Below are positions 9,601-20,371 of a DNA stretch of 64,000 nucleotides, piece after piece (the stretch's first letter is position 1; each line of letters opens with the position of its first letter). The notes beneath the pieces were generated by a model. It made no database searches. It was not told the DNA's origin and worked only from the letters and a program-made list of their open reading frames with translations. Source of the stretch: Climacium dendroides. Taxonomy: Eukaryota > Streptophyta > Bryopsida > Hypnales > Climaciaceae. The position numbers were made by a program, and so were the translations under genes. The stretch covers positions 22,151,538 to 22,215,537 of the forward strand of contig OX467091.1 in the NCBI GenBank assembly GCA_950106755.1, read 5' to 3'.

Positions 9601-12295
9601 GTACCTCTCTTACAGCCGCACCAAGACTCTCCAGATGTGCTGCCGCTTGTCTAACAGCTAGCAGAACATCCTCATCAACACCGTCACCTACAGTCTCAGA
9701 AATGATACCAAATTTAACTCCCGCCAACGGCTTACTGCTCAGACCATCCACAGGAAGCAGGTTGGTAGTATAGTCTGGTACGTCCTAAATTCCAAACCAC
9801 AGAAGCTCTTCTTCAGTAACAGCAACCGCTACAATAACAAAGATGAAGTGCACTTCCAGGTAGCATCAAAATCTCAATCATGGCATTGGTGAATATACTT
9901 CAATGGAGAAAGCATACTAGATGGAACGCTCAGTGCTTAAAATCTCTTCATGAGATAAATACCTAGGTTACGAGTTTCTCTAAGGGTCACTTTAGATTGC
10001 ACGAGTCGAAGCAACAAGATTCACCTAACAAGCTTGAAACTTGTAGCAACAGCATGTGCAACTAGATGTAAGATAAAATGCTCACAAATCACCATTGCAT
10101 TTATGACACCTTATGAATGCAATTGAGGTAACAACTATCCAATCCACCCCAATGAGGTAACTTAAGACCTTATTCCCTCAAATACTTTTAGCATGCCTCA
10201 CAGTAAGCGCCACCTCTTCATACTCATTCTTGTCAATAGTCTAAACTCGACATTGAATCAAAAAAGGAAAAACAAATACAAAGTGATTCTCGAACTAAAC
10301 AAGCTGTAGGATTCCTTTGATATATCAAACTTGCTGCTTCGACTGTGCAATCTAAATTGTCTCTAATTGAACTAAACCCTAAACCCTAACAAAGCACTGC
10401 ACTCAGCACACGGGGTTTTACCTGAGGGCTACACGTGGAGTCGTTCTTGTCAGCACCAGCAATAGCTTCAAGAAGAATTGCAGAATCCATTACCGAGTTT
10501 CCAAAGCAGCCCACCACATCCAGAGACGATGCATAGGCCATCAAACCAAACCTCGAAACGCGGCCATACGAAGGCTTCAACCCCACCACCCCACAAAAAC
10601 TTGCAGGCTGCCGAATACTGCCGCCTGTGTCGCTTCCCAACGCCCCTGCACACTGCCCAGCGGCCACAGCCGCTGCCGAACCGCCTGAAGACCCTCCCGG
10701 AACCCTCGACAAATCCCAAGGATTGCACGTCACCTGCACACCACGGGTGCACACCGATCAGCATTGCCACTCAAAAAACTTTAGGTCTCAATACTCAGGA
10801 AACATTAGAGTATCCTTTAAGAAGGGCCAAGGGGATTGTTCACTCTGAGTCACAAAAAGGGAGGGTTGAGGAATTCATACCGCTACAAATTAAGCCCTCA
10901 AAAACCAAGAATTCAAGGTTTCAAAACGATCAATTCGATTGATCACAGTGTAAAGAATATACTTCAGATAGGACCAACTTTTATATCACCAGAATCAGCG
11001 AAGAACATTGGATGTATTGGTGAAAGAATAAATGAAATTAGATAAGAGAAAGTTCCCATAAGGCAACTAAAAATGTGAAAAAAATGCGAACCACTTTAGG
11101 GTTCTCGGCCCTCCAGGGATAAACCCTTTAACGCCCAAATCGTTTATTGAAACTTTGCACATTTTTGCTTAGATCCGGACAGATGTAGAATCGGGAACCT
11201 CTATTAGAGACATCTTGAATCGGAGAGATCTGGGATTCCTGAGTATACTGCAGGAGCGGTTTCTGATTCTACATTCTACCCGCTTATATCTTTGTACAAT
11301 TATGTTATTCACCTCAATTTCATCAAATTGGTTGTAGAGGAAGTTTAACTTGAAAGATTCAAGCATTACTTTGGACAATGAGAAACTATTTGTACAAGAC
11401 ATTGCCCTGAAGCATTATCCAGAAAATGAACTTCGGAGCGCTTAAGGGTTTAAGAAAAAATCTATAAACATAAAAACAATAGGTCTCCGGGCAAGAGCGG
11501 CGACGTCGTGTGCAGAGCCTTCAGTCGAGCTCCACATCCCGAATCCATCCATATTGGTCTTGCTCACAAGAATATGAAATTATTTGAAGACATTCCCCTG
11601 AACCACTCTGTTCCTCATCCAGAACATGGATTTAGGAACGCTTAAGGGATTAAGGGTTACAGCTAAGCTCTCTCAACTCAAAAATATTAGGTCTTCAGGC
11701 AAAGAGATTCAACCTGATATGCAGACCCTTCCGTCGAGCTCCCCATTCCGAATTCATCCATATTCGTCTTCCCCACCAGAACAGCACCCTTCGCCCTCAA
11801 TTTCGCCACCGCAGTAGCATCAAACGGCGGACTATAGCCTCTCAAAATTCTTGAGCCTCCCGTACTCGGCATATCTCTTGTACACAGATTATCCTTCACC
11901 CCTATCGGCACCCCCGCCAAAACCCCAAGTTCCCCTTCTCCTCCCTCCGCAACCCTCTTGTCCAACTCCTGTGCATCTTGGAGCGCCTTCTCCGAGACGT
12001 GCAAAAAGCTCCGAATGTGGGGCTCCTGCTCCCGCAGCTTCGCAAGGTAGGCTTCCGTGATCTCCACTGCGGTCCTCTCCCCAGAGAGCAGACTCTCTCG
12101 AATCTTGCGAATTAGGGATACGGGTCTTGTGGAGATTGAAGATTCGGTGGCAGTGGCGGAAGAGCATTGCACTTGGGTTAAGGTTCTTCGCAACGGCTGG
12201 TGGGGGAGCACAAGCTGTAAATTGGAGGAATGGAAGACTTGGGGATGGCCGACAGGGGAGATCTTGCGAGCCCACATTGGGCGTGAGTGCAGCAT
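6693..12295 (-). CDS. gatA: Glutamyl-tRNA(Gln) amidotransferase subunit A, organellar
   Basis: Catalytic subunit of GatCAB, which converts Glu-tRNA(Gln) to Gln-tRNA(Gln) in plastids and mitochondria by hydrolysing glutamine. Ten exons: 12295-11714, 10733-10422, 9784-9605, 9463-9369, 9176-9101, 8910-8833, 8599-8506, 8275-8226, 7137-7024, 6770-6693. They total 552 codons plus stop, with all introns GT/AG and phases matching. The amidase triad is visible: Lys134 in [10 protein letters not shown], the cis-serine in PGGSSGGSA (about 209-210) and the nucleophile Ser233 in [12 protein letters not shown]. The C-terminal part has [20 protein letters not shown] and [15 protein letters not shown]. The first ~55 residues are rich in Ser, Arg and His and fit a transit peptide (dual targeting is known for plant GatA). 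The start is the first ATG after an in-frame stop; the longer frame begins with GTG. Introns carry a fold-back, a partial exon duplication and a shared repeat. Confidence 0.95.
7168..8031. mobile_element. Large fold-back element (about 400-bp inverted arms) in gatA intron 8
   Basis: Left arm about 7168-7569 and right arm about 7619-8031 are inverted copies over their whole length, separated by about 50 bases. The ends match closely: left ctattgtatccggaagcaat, while the complement of the right end reads ctatggtacctggaagcgat. Inner landmarks such as aatttaagtagattttg and caaatttggctttc occur in both arms. No protein is encoded and no clear target-site duplication was found. It lies between gatA exons 8 and 9, so the unspliced transcript could form a very long hairpin. 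Confidence 0.88.
9930..10335 (+). repeat. Dispersed repeat in gatA intron 2, shared with TOM2A intron 4
   Basis: The stretch aligns in the same order with 56165-56530. Common words include ttgcatttatgacacctta / ttgcatttctgacacctta, caccccaatgaggt-type sequence, tttttagcat, the pair gccacctcttcatactcatt and catcacctcttcgtgctcatt, and ggattcctttg / gggttcctgtg. It is antisense to gatA but sense to TOM2A. No coding capacity is seen. Confidence 0.75.
10373..10391. repeat. Short interstitial telomere-like stretch
   Basis: The sequence ctaaaccctaaaccctaac holds two and a half units of the plant telomere repeat (CCCTAAA). It sits in gatA intron 2, just downstream of exon 2. Such telo-box words are common near plant housekeeping genes, so this may have no special meaning. 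Confidence 0.6.
11383..11583 (-). pseudogene. Decayed tandem copy of the gatA exon 1 / intron 1 junction
   Basis: The block 11383-11583 is a degenerate copy of 11590-11795, the last ~80 bases of gatA exon 1 plus the start of intron 1. Translated on the minus strand it still reads [17 protein letters not shown] against [17 protein letters not shown] in the real exon. The 5' splice site after the last codon is altered in the copy. Both copies keep the following intron words (gcttaaggg, ctcatcc/attatcc-cagaa). The copy lies inside intron 1 and is presumably spliced out. Confidence 0.8.
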
Positions 12296-13177
12296 TGTGT
12301 GCACAATCTCGCAACACCCACTGTAGAGAATAGGATGCTTAATACAATGAATTTGCTGCCTCCATCAGCAAGAGCTTGGTGTAGAGTGACGAAGCTCAAA
12401 GTCCCTAATCTCGATCAAAAGCTCTGCAACAGAAGAGGCTGAGGTCATGCGATCCGAAGCTGGAGAGACCGAGGTACGTTCATCCAAGATCATCCACCTT
12501 CATCCACCTGGTGAAACCAGTTCAGTAGACGGATTAGTGCTTAATGCATAATGGACACATCGAAAGAATACGAATGCTGTATTATAAACATCGAGAATAT
12601 TACAAAACAAAAAATGGCCAGGAGATGAAAAACCTGTCGTTCTAAAAGGCCTGAATTTCCAGGAAATAAGAACCTAAAGCCTGAAAGTCGCACTCACAGC
12701 TAAACCAGGTTCCATCCGAATTCATTCACATTCATCCACCTGGTGAGAACAGCGCAATATAGGGATTAGTGCTTTTGTATGAAATGCAGTAATGGATTTG
12801 TGAGTAAACACCGAAAGAATATGCGTATTGTATTGCAAACATTGAGAATAATACATAACAAAAAATTGTCCAGGAGATGAATAACCTGTCTTTCTAACAG
12901 GTCTGAATTTCCTGAAATTAAGAATCTAAAGCCTGAATGGACCTATCCAGTGGAGGTTCCATCTGTATCTAATATGTACTGTAGTGGCTTCTATGAAACA
13001 AGGTCTATGTATCGTGCTAATGTGCAGGATTAAATCCTGTATTGCTTGGTTCAAATTGCTCTTGGTTCGGATCTTTCTACAAAACTACGAGTTTAAATTT
13101 CTAGAAGTGGCAAAAAGACTGGAGATTGCGTCCTGTTTCTAGAGTTTTTCCTCTTAATACAAGGTTAAGTCGGCTTT
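12296..13177. repeat. gatA/WEE1 spacer with a ~200-bp tandem duplication
   Basis: Copy A (about 12498-12695) and copy B (about 12733-12940) run in parallel. Both start ttcatccacctggtga and continue through ggattagtgctt, the cgaaagaata word, acataacaaaaaat / acaaaacaaaaaatgg, caggagatga, ctgtc-ttctaa and aagcctgaa. The spacer separates the 3' end of WEE1 from the 5' end of gatA, both transcribed leftward. It should therefore hold the gatA promoter and the WEE1 3' untranslated region. No gene is seen. Confidence 0.75.
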
Positions 13178-16100
13178 TCAGCAACAGTCGGGTGTGTCCT
13201 GATCAGTTGGGGCAAGATCACGGTGGAAGATAGAATGCTTTAGCAGCTCGATGGCTGATGGCCTCGCGCTTGGCGATGGATGCATGAGGGCCTGCAAAAC
13301 AGACTTCTCAAATTGGTAGACTTTATGACAGAAGAGTGTGCGAGTTATCAATCTGCGAGATACTGTGCTAGTCTGAGTTCCACTACCGAAGCAATTTGAA
13401 AAGCCCCTTCAATAACAAGAACCCCAAATTCGGCAAAATGAATTTTCTTAAGGACTTTAGAGTGGTGGGTTATGTAGGGGACTACCTACTGCTCAGTTGC
13501 ATTTATTATTTCACCGACACAAAATTTGGCCCCATATGCATTATACTTTTCAGAATATGTCAAATGAATTTGGTCATTTAAAAACCATGAAATCTAATTC
13601 CTTAAAAGGTTAGAATGAGGGATGACTTCATCATCCAGGGGCATTAATAGCTGGATGCCCTGATCTAAACTGTGAAGGGATGTGGTAACTTACCTTGAAG
13701 ATATTTTGAAATGAGGTGGAGTATCCAGGTAGGAGAGTTAATTTCCCCTCCCGCAACAACTGAAATTGTGCTCCAGAATTCGGGAGAGGTGATCCCTTTG
13801 CTAGTTCATAGATTGTCGCACCAAGCGCAAACATGTCAACCTTTGGGAGCTGACTGTAGTCATCATTCATAATCTCTAATGGCATATATCTAGAATCACC
13901 CTCTTCGATATCCATGCTTCCATCTGCTTTAGTTGCACGTCCAAAATCCCCAATCTTGTAAACTCCATCAAGAACGTAAATGTTGTCTGGTTTGAGATCT
14001 AAGTGAACTAAACCTTTCGAGTGGATGACACATAGTGCACTTGCCATCTAGCACGACAAAGCAAAGAGAACCATAAGGCATCATGTACAGAAGCTATACT
14101 GCAATTTAGACACCAGTAGAAGATACTAGAAAGCGAAAATCTAGAGCGTTTTATACTCAACACTTGGTAGCCACGGTACGTACCTGTCGCATGATCTCCA
14201 ATAGTGACGACTCTTGAGAAACACTAGAGTCAGAGTTTCGTAACTGCGTTAGCGTTCCGTCACAGAGCTCTGTTTGAATGTAGCAGTAATCACTCTCAAA
14301 CCAAGCTGTGTGATACCTCAACACGTTCTCATGAGCTCCTGCAAGATAATTGACCATATCATTGTAGAACATAGAATCTAAAAGAAGTCAATATTTCATA
14401 GCTAAATGGTCGCATTTGGGTTGCGGTTTATCAATTAAGTGTTTCCCACATAGGCTTCCATATTCATTAATTTACCTCTACAAACTAGTCATCAACAGCT
14501 TCAACGCCATGTTTGATAGCAAATCAAGCGTCAACATCGTTGTTAGTAACACTGAAAAAAATCGTGACTGGTTTCGGCTTCAGTCTGAACTCACCTACTG
14601 CTGCAAGAGCCTGCACCTCTGTCAGTGCTTGCCTTCTGCACAAACACGGAAAGGGAGGAGTGATTTTTCATCCTGTAGTGTAAAAAGTCCTCATTAAGGA
14701 CCTTTGTTTACTGGACAAATAGGCAAAAATTCTCGGCAGCTAGTAATATGACAACCACAGTAGAAACAAGAGACACAGAGTTCAGCTTCAAGTAAATAAC
14801 TAAGTGTCTGCGCTAAACAGTGAAAGAAGAAAGGAAATGAAACCTCTCACTGGTCATTCGAAGTGGATGCTGGGAACGTTTGACAGCATATAAGCAACCA
14901 TCAACTCTTTTCAAAGCTTTAAAAACACGACTGAAGTTACCATGTCCAATCTCCTGCCATTTCGCAAAACAAGGAGGTTTGTAATTACATGATGCTGGTG
15001 TTGGTAAAAAAAATGAAATCACAGCAGCATATAATATAATTTAAAAGAGAATCACCGCATGGTCCAGAAGTTCACAATCGTACCTGAATCTCATGGAAAT
15101 CCTCTCGATAACGAGACATATTTGTTTGACCACAAAATGGTGCTGGCATTCGAGCTGCAAGACATAGAAACCAATTCAAACCAAACCTATCCTCGAATTT
15201 TTTTACGTCACAAGCAGAAACATTCATAAAGACAATGAATATCAATTACATGTGCCCTTTATAATGAACTACTTGAATTCCGGGAGATCATTCAACATCA
15301 CCTACATCGGGGTGTAGATGCCAAACACTGCACTATACCTTGTGCATTCAGTTTCTGTAGCAAGTTCGCATCCTCCTCCAAGAATGGATTTTGTAAACAC
15401 ACAGCAGATTGGACACGCCGCCGCATACTAGCCAGCCTTCCTCGTGAACTAGGTGGAATGGCACTTAGCTGAGCAAGTTGTGTCTTAATATCTGTTGACG
15501 AGGTACTGGTATCCTCTACTATTGAAGGAGTTTCTGCAAGCGGAACGATCTCCAGATCTTGATCTGGCGGGCTATCATCCAACCAACTTGGCTGTGAACG
15601 AACGGAATCTGATCAAGCATGCAAGCAAGAGGCTCAGATAATTCACGAGTACTGAGTGCTCACAAATTGGACATGGAACGGACTTTAGACTATGCCGACT
15701 AAACCAGTGCTCATGGCATTAAACTACGAGGAGCGAGAGTCAAATAAGAAGCACAGAAAACTACCGTCCTCAACCATCAGCATGTCCAATATGTAAATGA
15801 AGGACCAGATTTGTGAATTGAACATCCTCTGAGATTTGCAAACTAAATAACTGCTAAAATGTACAAGTGCAAGACAAATCATCACAAATGAACAAGATCT
15901 TCTAAGAGCATCGATTGCTGTGTGAGGCGAACCAGGTCTCGGTCTTTTCAATCGTACTGGTGTCAATGCGCCTGGCGAACGTAAGCATCCCGAATTTTCC
16001 TGCTTGGAAAAATTACCAGGTGAAGTTGGTTGTTTAATCAATGTATTTCCAACCACGAACAAGAAAACCAACTCTCGCCATGCTCTGCTTTATATGAAGA

Positions 16101-16648
16101 GCCAAGTTCATCTACCTTTCAACCCACAAAAAATTGTACAAGTGATTCACCTTGTTATCCAAATCGATGGCGAATTGTTGATCTACAGGAGTAATGAAAT
16201 CTGGAGTGCTGCACATACAGATACAGAAACACATTAAGTCTGGTTTTAGAAAACTGTAATCAATTACCTTCAGATTCTGCAGCTACCTTCACCGTACCTT
16301 GCCAGCGATGAAATAATCTTAAGCTTAACCTAGGTAAACTTTCAAATTTCGATTCCTAGTTACAATAAACGTGGAACAGAAGCAAATGGAAGCAAGAGAG
16401 AAATAAATGACCGATCTTGCTGAACGGAAATATCACCAGAAAAAGTCCTGGCTGCAGATGTAGTCGGAAGGATTTTCTTGGTCAGCTAAATTGACACCAT
16501 CATCGATTAATCTCAAGTCATATTTGTCTTGAATTGCCAACTCCTCCTCGCTGTTATTGTGATGAAAGGGTGATTGCAAGCACACTTGGCTCAGCTGCTG
16601 ACTTAGATCTATCCCTTCGCCGTGCTCCATTGAGTTGGAATCATGCAT
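13178..16648 (-). CDS. WEE1: WEE1-type inhibitory cell-cycle protein kinase
   Basis: Phosphorylates and inhibits cyclin-dependent kinase in the nucleus, in the DNA-damage and replication checkpoint. Ten exons: 16648-16437, 16208-16151, 15999-15894, 15608-15339, 15154-15084, 14953-14844, 14635-14595, 14377-14184, 14047-13694, 13291-13178. They total 509 codons plus stop, close to the ~500 residues of plant WEE1. The N-terminal regulatory part holds SQDFFCTPDFITP, recognised from plant WEE1, and a basic RLKRPRPGSP patch. The kinase domain starts near residue 238. It has the Gly-rich loop IGHGNFSRVF, Lys264 in LYAVK, the catalytic loop HLDLKPDN (Asp371), DFG at 388-390 and GDSRYMPLEIMND. The start is the first ATG after an in-frame TGA. 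The 3' end of the third exon (15894) is uncertain: it was chosen for phase and its donor TCTT|gttcat is weak. Everything else has normal GT/AG borders. Confidence 0.92.
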
Positions 16649-18916
16649 CTTCACCAGAAAAAAGAGCAAGAAGCACAGTCATTCCAGATTTCTTCTTGCC
16701 ATTGCATGCTGAAGCTCAAAATGCGCCAATACTAGGTCGCTCTCTCTCCCTCGACTTTACATGACTGACCAGGAGATTACTGCAAGAGGTCTGCCACCCC
16801 TCAGATGGAAAGTTACTCACGGCGATGGAAACACCCCCTCAAAGGCACAACCATGCTGGACGTCCTAAATGGATATGAGCAATTACTATTAATAGTCGAC
16901 TTTATTCAACGTTCAGGGAATCTCAGAGGTCGCCCCCAAGGAATTGCCAAGTAGGACACCTCGGTATCGACCAAAATCTGAATGAGCCCATCCCAAAAGA
17001 TTTGAGAGATTTTCAAAATGCCCAATTGATATTATGAAACAATCCAAGTTAGATAGGAGAAAATGACATGGCCTTCCAGACGTGCCCTGGCAAGAGAAAA
17101 AACTAACCTTGATGAATGCAAAGAACAACGTCGCACCCGAGCTTTCGATCACTCAGCAGCACGCAAACTTAATTTCAGCAAGTGGTGGTGAATCTCATTA
17201 CGCCCCCAGGCAAAGGTCGATACAAAGCTCTATAAACTCCCTGAACTGAGATTCCTCCTCAAGACATTTAGGGTGCATCAATCCCAAAACTTCAGACGAC
17301 GGCAACTAATCTACGCATCCTTATTAGTGAAAGTCAATAGAGCGAATAAAGGCGACTACTTTGCTAAGTCCTCAAGAGCCATAGTCGGCAAGTTGTGACA
17401 GGGTTGAGCTATTTCGGAGTTCATCTCTTTTCCTTCAAGCTACTCCCTGCCAACCACAGTGCAATCCCCTCAATTCCTCACAAGTTTATCGGCTGCAACT
17501 AAAATTAGTACATAAAACAGACAACCGTGCACGCTTGCCTGCCCGTCCCACACCAGTCGTTTCCGACTTCCAACTGCAACGACAAAACTAAAGCAGAGAC
17601 CAATCCCGAAGAGACCCGCATTCCAGACCCACATTCCAGGCGTCCCAAACGCCTAACTTAATCACAGAGTTGCTCTGCCACTACTCAGTTCCGTGTCAGT
17701 AAACCCAACATTCTGCCTTGAAGACCTGCGCATCACCGTCGTTCCGGAACACAAAATAAGTTTAACCCTAATCAAAATGGCAAAGTAGTACGATGCGATA
17801 GCACACAATGCAGGAGGCAGCACACATCCGAAGCGCTCTGATGATCGTCTTCAATGCCAGACCTGATTGGCGGCTCTCTGTCCACTTCGTTCGCTCCTTT
17901 CGTTCCCATCGTTCCCCGCGTGCTCATCCACTCTTTACGCTCCTGTGCCCTGGGAAGCTGGAACATTCGATCATTTAGCTTGGGTTTACTGACACGGAAA
18001 CTGAGCTGCGCAATTTGTTCGGATAGTTCTTTGACTTCAGGGAAGCTGCAAATACTTTGGAAGAAATTTTGACTGTAAGTGAATTGGCCTTCTCTTGAGT
18101 GAATCACGCAAATGGATTCGCCATTCCTTACTGCACTTCTCTCGATGTTATGGTAGAGCAAATATTTCATGTTAGTCATTACAGGATATTAAGCTACTTG
18201 ATCTAAACTAAAGGTTCATTTAGCGTGCCCCAGAGATCTGTGGCCCACGCTATGGTCCCACTCCTTTAAACGTGAGCCCCCTGTTTGGGTCTTCTCTCAA
18301 GCAGGTTTCTCGCTTCACTGTGTACTCTCGCTCTGTCTCCCTTCATCTCGAAGCAAATTCACTATTTTGTTAGCGGCGAAGGTTCATATTTTCTTAGGAT
18401 TTCGCAATTTACAAGGATCTTGGACTCCTGGTTTATCAAGTAGAGGCTATAGAGTACTTGCAACATTCGGAGACAGGATCTTGTGTTGTTCGGCGTCGTT
18501 GCCGGCCAAGGAAGGGCTCGTTCCAGGTCCGGGGACAAGCGTTGAAAGGTTGAAGGTTCTCTCTGCAGGTCCGCAAGCTCTTGTGGGGGGTTGTGGTCTG
18601 CCGATATTGCAGTGGCAAATGTTCAAATTTTCGGAGATCCTCCAATTGTGAGCCCTGGACGATCGCAATTGACGATGTCTGCTTTGGGATCAAGCATACC
18701 AGGAGGAGACGAGTGTGAGGAGCATCATCGCGCGTGACATCTTCTTCGGATCTGAAGACACACTGTGAGTGTTCGCCCTTGTGTTTCTCGCGTCCGTTTT
18801 ATTAAAGTAAGATGAACCAGAGTAATTCAGGGTTTTGATGCTTCCAATTAGGCTTAGCGAGAGTGGCTTACTAGTTGGACTTCAGCTGTGTGCACAATAG
18901 CGAAAGAAGCTCGGAG
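16649..18916. other. WEE1 / F-box gene divergent spacer; one unsupported minus-strand frame
   Basis: This stretch lies between the divergent WEE1 (-) and F-box (+) genes and probably holds both promoters and leader exons. A minus-strand ATG frame of 135 codons (18179-17772) includes LSFRVSKPKLNDRMFQLPRA. It has no domain I recognise and could be a small gene, a leader exon or chance. No tRNA, repeat array or other gene was recognised. Confidence 0.4.
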
Positions 18917-20371
18917 ATGGGCACACGAGAACCACGTTTTGGTGGTGGCCAGTGTGGGGTGAAGCATGTCTCCCCTAGGAAGGAGGTGTGTCCCAACGCG
19001 GCAGAAGCCTGCAGCAACCCTGTTTTGCAGCGTGGACGTGCTCCGCAGCAGCAAAGATCTTTGCTGCTGCGGTTACCGCAGGAGTTAAGAGTTGAGATTT
19101 TCTCACGGTTGGATGCCCACAGTGTTATCCGATTGCAAAGCGTGTGCCAAGAGCTTCGCGATGTCACTCGCCAGCTTCGGTTGTGTCCCGTTTCAGAGCG
19201 TCTAAGTTCCACAGACCAACACGCTTTTGCTCCCGTGGCTTTCCTTGTTGCTAAAGGGGAGAAGTGGATATGGGCAGGTTACGAACCAACCACAAAGCTC
19301 TGGAAATGGCTGCCATCTTTCTCGGCTCTCCTCGTGGCGACGGATCACCCTGACACCGTGCTCGCCGCCTCCGACGGGCTTCTCTGTGCTTCCTCACACG
19401 GCCTCATCTGCGCTCTGGTAAGGGGCACAATCTTCCCAGTCACGGTTTGCAATCCCTTGACACGCGAACACCGGCGACTACCTCCCCTGACTAAACCGCG
19501 ATGCCCGGACCTCCTCCACATCTTGCGAGACAGCCAAAACAGCAGCAGGTATAGGATTATCGCATCAGGCGGATACTCCTTGGTCGCAGGGGAGTACACA
19601 ATTATCCGAAAAACAGAATGCTACGACTCTTCCACAAACGCATGGACCGAAACCAGCAACTCCCCGCAAGGCTTGCGCCTCCAACGCTACCAGAACGGTG
19701 TCTACTCCAACGGCTTCCTCTACTGCTTAGCCCGCGGTCCGCAACTCGACAACCTCCTGCTGGCCTACCACCTCGACTCGGGGACGTGGGTGCAAAACCT
19801 CAGCTGCGAGTTTCTAAGGAACTTCGACGCCTGGGGAGGGGGCATGAACGCGCAGTTTGTCACCTGCCAAACCGCGATCTACTACTACGAGGAGTTTCAC
19901 ATCCAAGGCACGCGTCTCAAGGGCTTCACCATCGACGAGCTCGACACCATCGCCACTGTGAACCCTAATGGCACTCTCACCGCTCTTTCTGCCTGGAATG
20001 ACCCCAACCCCTCCCGTGAGCGCGAAGCTTTCTTCGCCGCCATGTTGTCAAATTCCCGCAAGCAAGGCAGACTGCGACGCCTCGTGGTGGAGCATCGCCC
20101 GCTTTGCCAGTCGCGGGGGACCTGCGTCGCGCAGGGGCGAAACCAAGTGTGCATCTATTACCCGAAAGAAGCTAAAGGCATGGTGTACACATTCCTTGAC
20201 ACCAAGATGGATGCTACTGCAGCAGCTATTCATCACCATCCTCGCAAGGAACGCCTCCCGGAGATGAACCCTGTCAGCCAGTACTTGAACGCCGACATGA
20301 TGGAGCTTCCCGAAAGCCACTTGCAGCCCTTGCCATGGCTCTTCGAACTCAGCTTCTCCGCCCTCGTGTAA
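18917..20371 (+). CDS. F-box protein with kelch-like / F-box-associated C-terminal region
   Basis: A single-exon frame of 484 codons. The open frame extends upstream to a TTG at 18875, which directly follows an in-frame TAG, so the first ATG (18917) is taken as the start. Residues about 48-87 form an F-box (LLLRLPQELRVEIFSRLDAHSVIRLQSVCQELRDV, given as landmarks LPQEL, FSRLD and QSVCQELRD). It should bind SKP1 in an SCF ubiquitin ligase. The rest is probably a beta-propeller-like substrate domain: VCNPLTREHRRLPP is typical of F-box-associated repeats, and YDSSTNAWTE is kelch-like. GC content and codon use are clearly higher than in flanking DNA. Substrate unknown. Neither family symbol nor orthologue can be assigned. 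Confidence 0.88.
   Translation: MGTREPRFGGGQCGVKHVSPRKEVCPNAAEACSNPVLQRGRAPQQQRSLLLRLPQELRVEIFSRLDAHSVIRLQSVCQELRDVTRQLRLCPVSERLSSTDQHAFAPVAFLVAKGEKWIWAGYEPTTKLWKWLPSFSALLVATDHPDTVLAASDGLLCASSHGLICALVRGTIFPVTVCNPLTREHRRLPPLTKPRCPDLLHILRDSQNSSRYRIIASGGYSLVAGEYTIIRKTECYDSSTNAWTETSNSPQGLRLQRYQNGVYSNGFLYCLARGPQLDNLLLAYHLDSGTWVQNLSCEFLRNFDAWGGGMNAQFVTCQTAIYYYEEFHIQGTRLKGFTIDELDTIATVNPNGTLTALSAWNDPNPSREREAFFAAMLSNSRKQGRLRRLVVEHRPLCQSRGTCVAQGRNQVCIYYPKEAKGMVYTFLDTKMDATAAAIHHHPRKERLPEMNPVSQYLNADMMELPESHLQPLPWLFELSFSALV

Noticed and set aside
10373..10391. Interstitial telomere from a chromosome fusion
   Set aside because: Only two and a half units, in an ordinary intron; too short to support a fusion.
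17772..18179. 135-codon minus-strand ATG frame between WEE1 and the F-box gene
   Set aside because: No domain or conserved motif seen; kept only as a note because it could be a leader exon or small gene.
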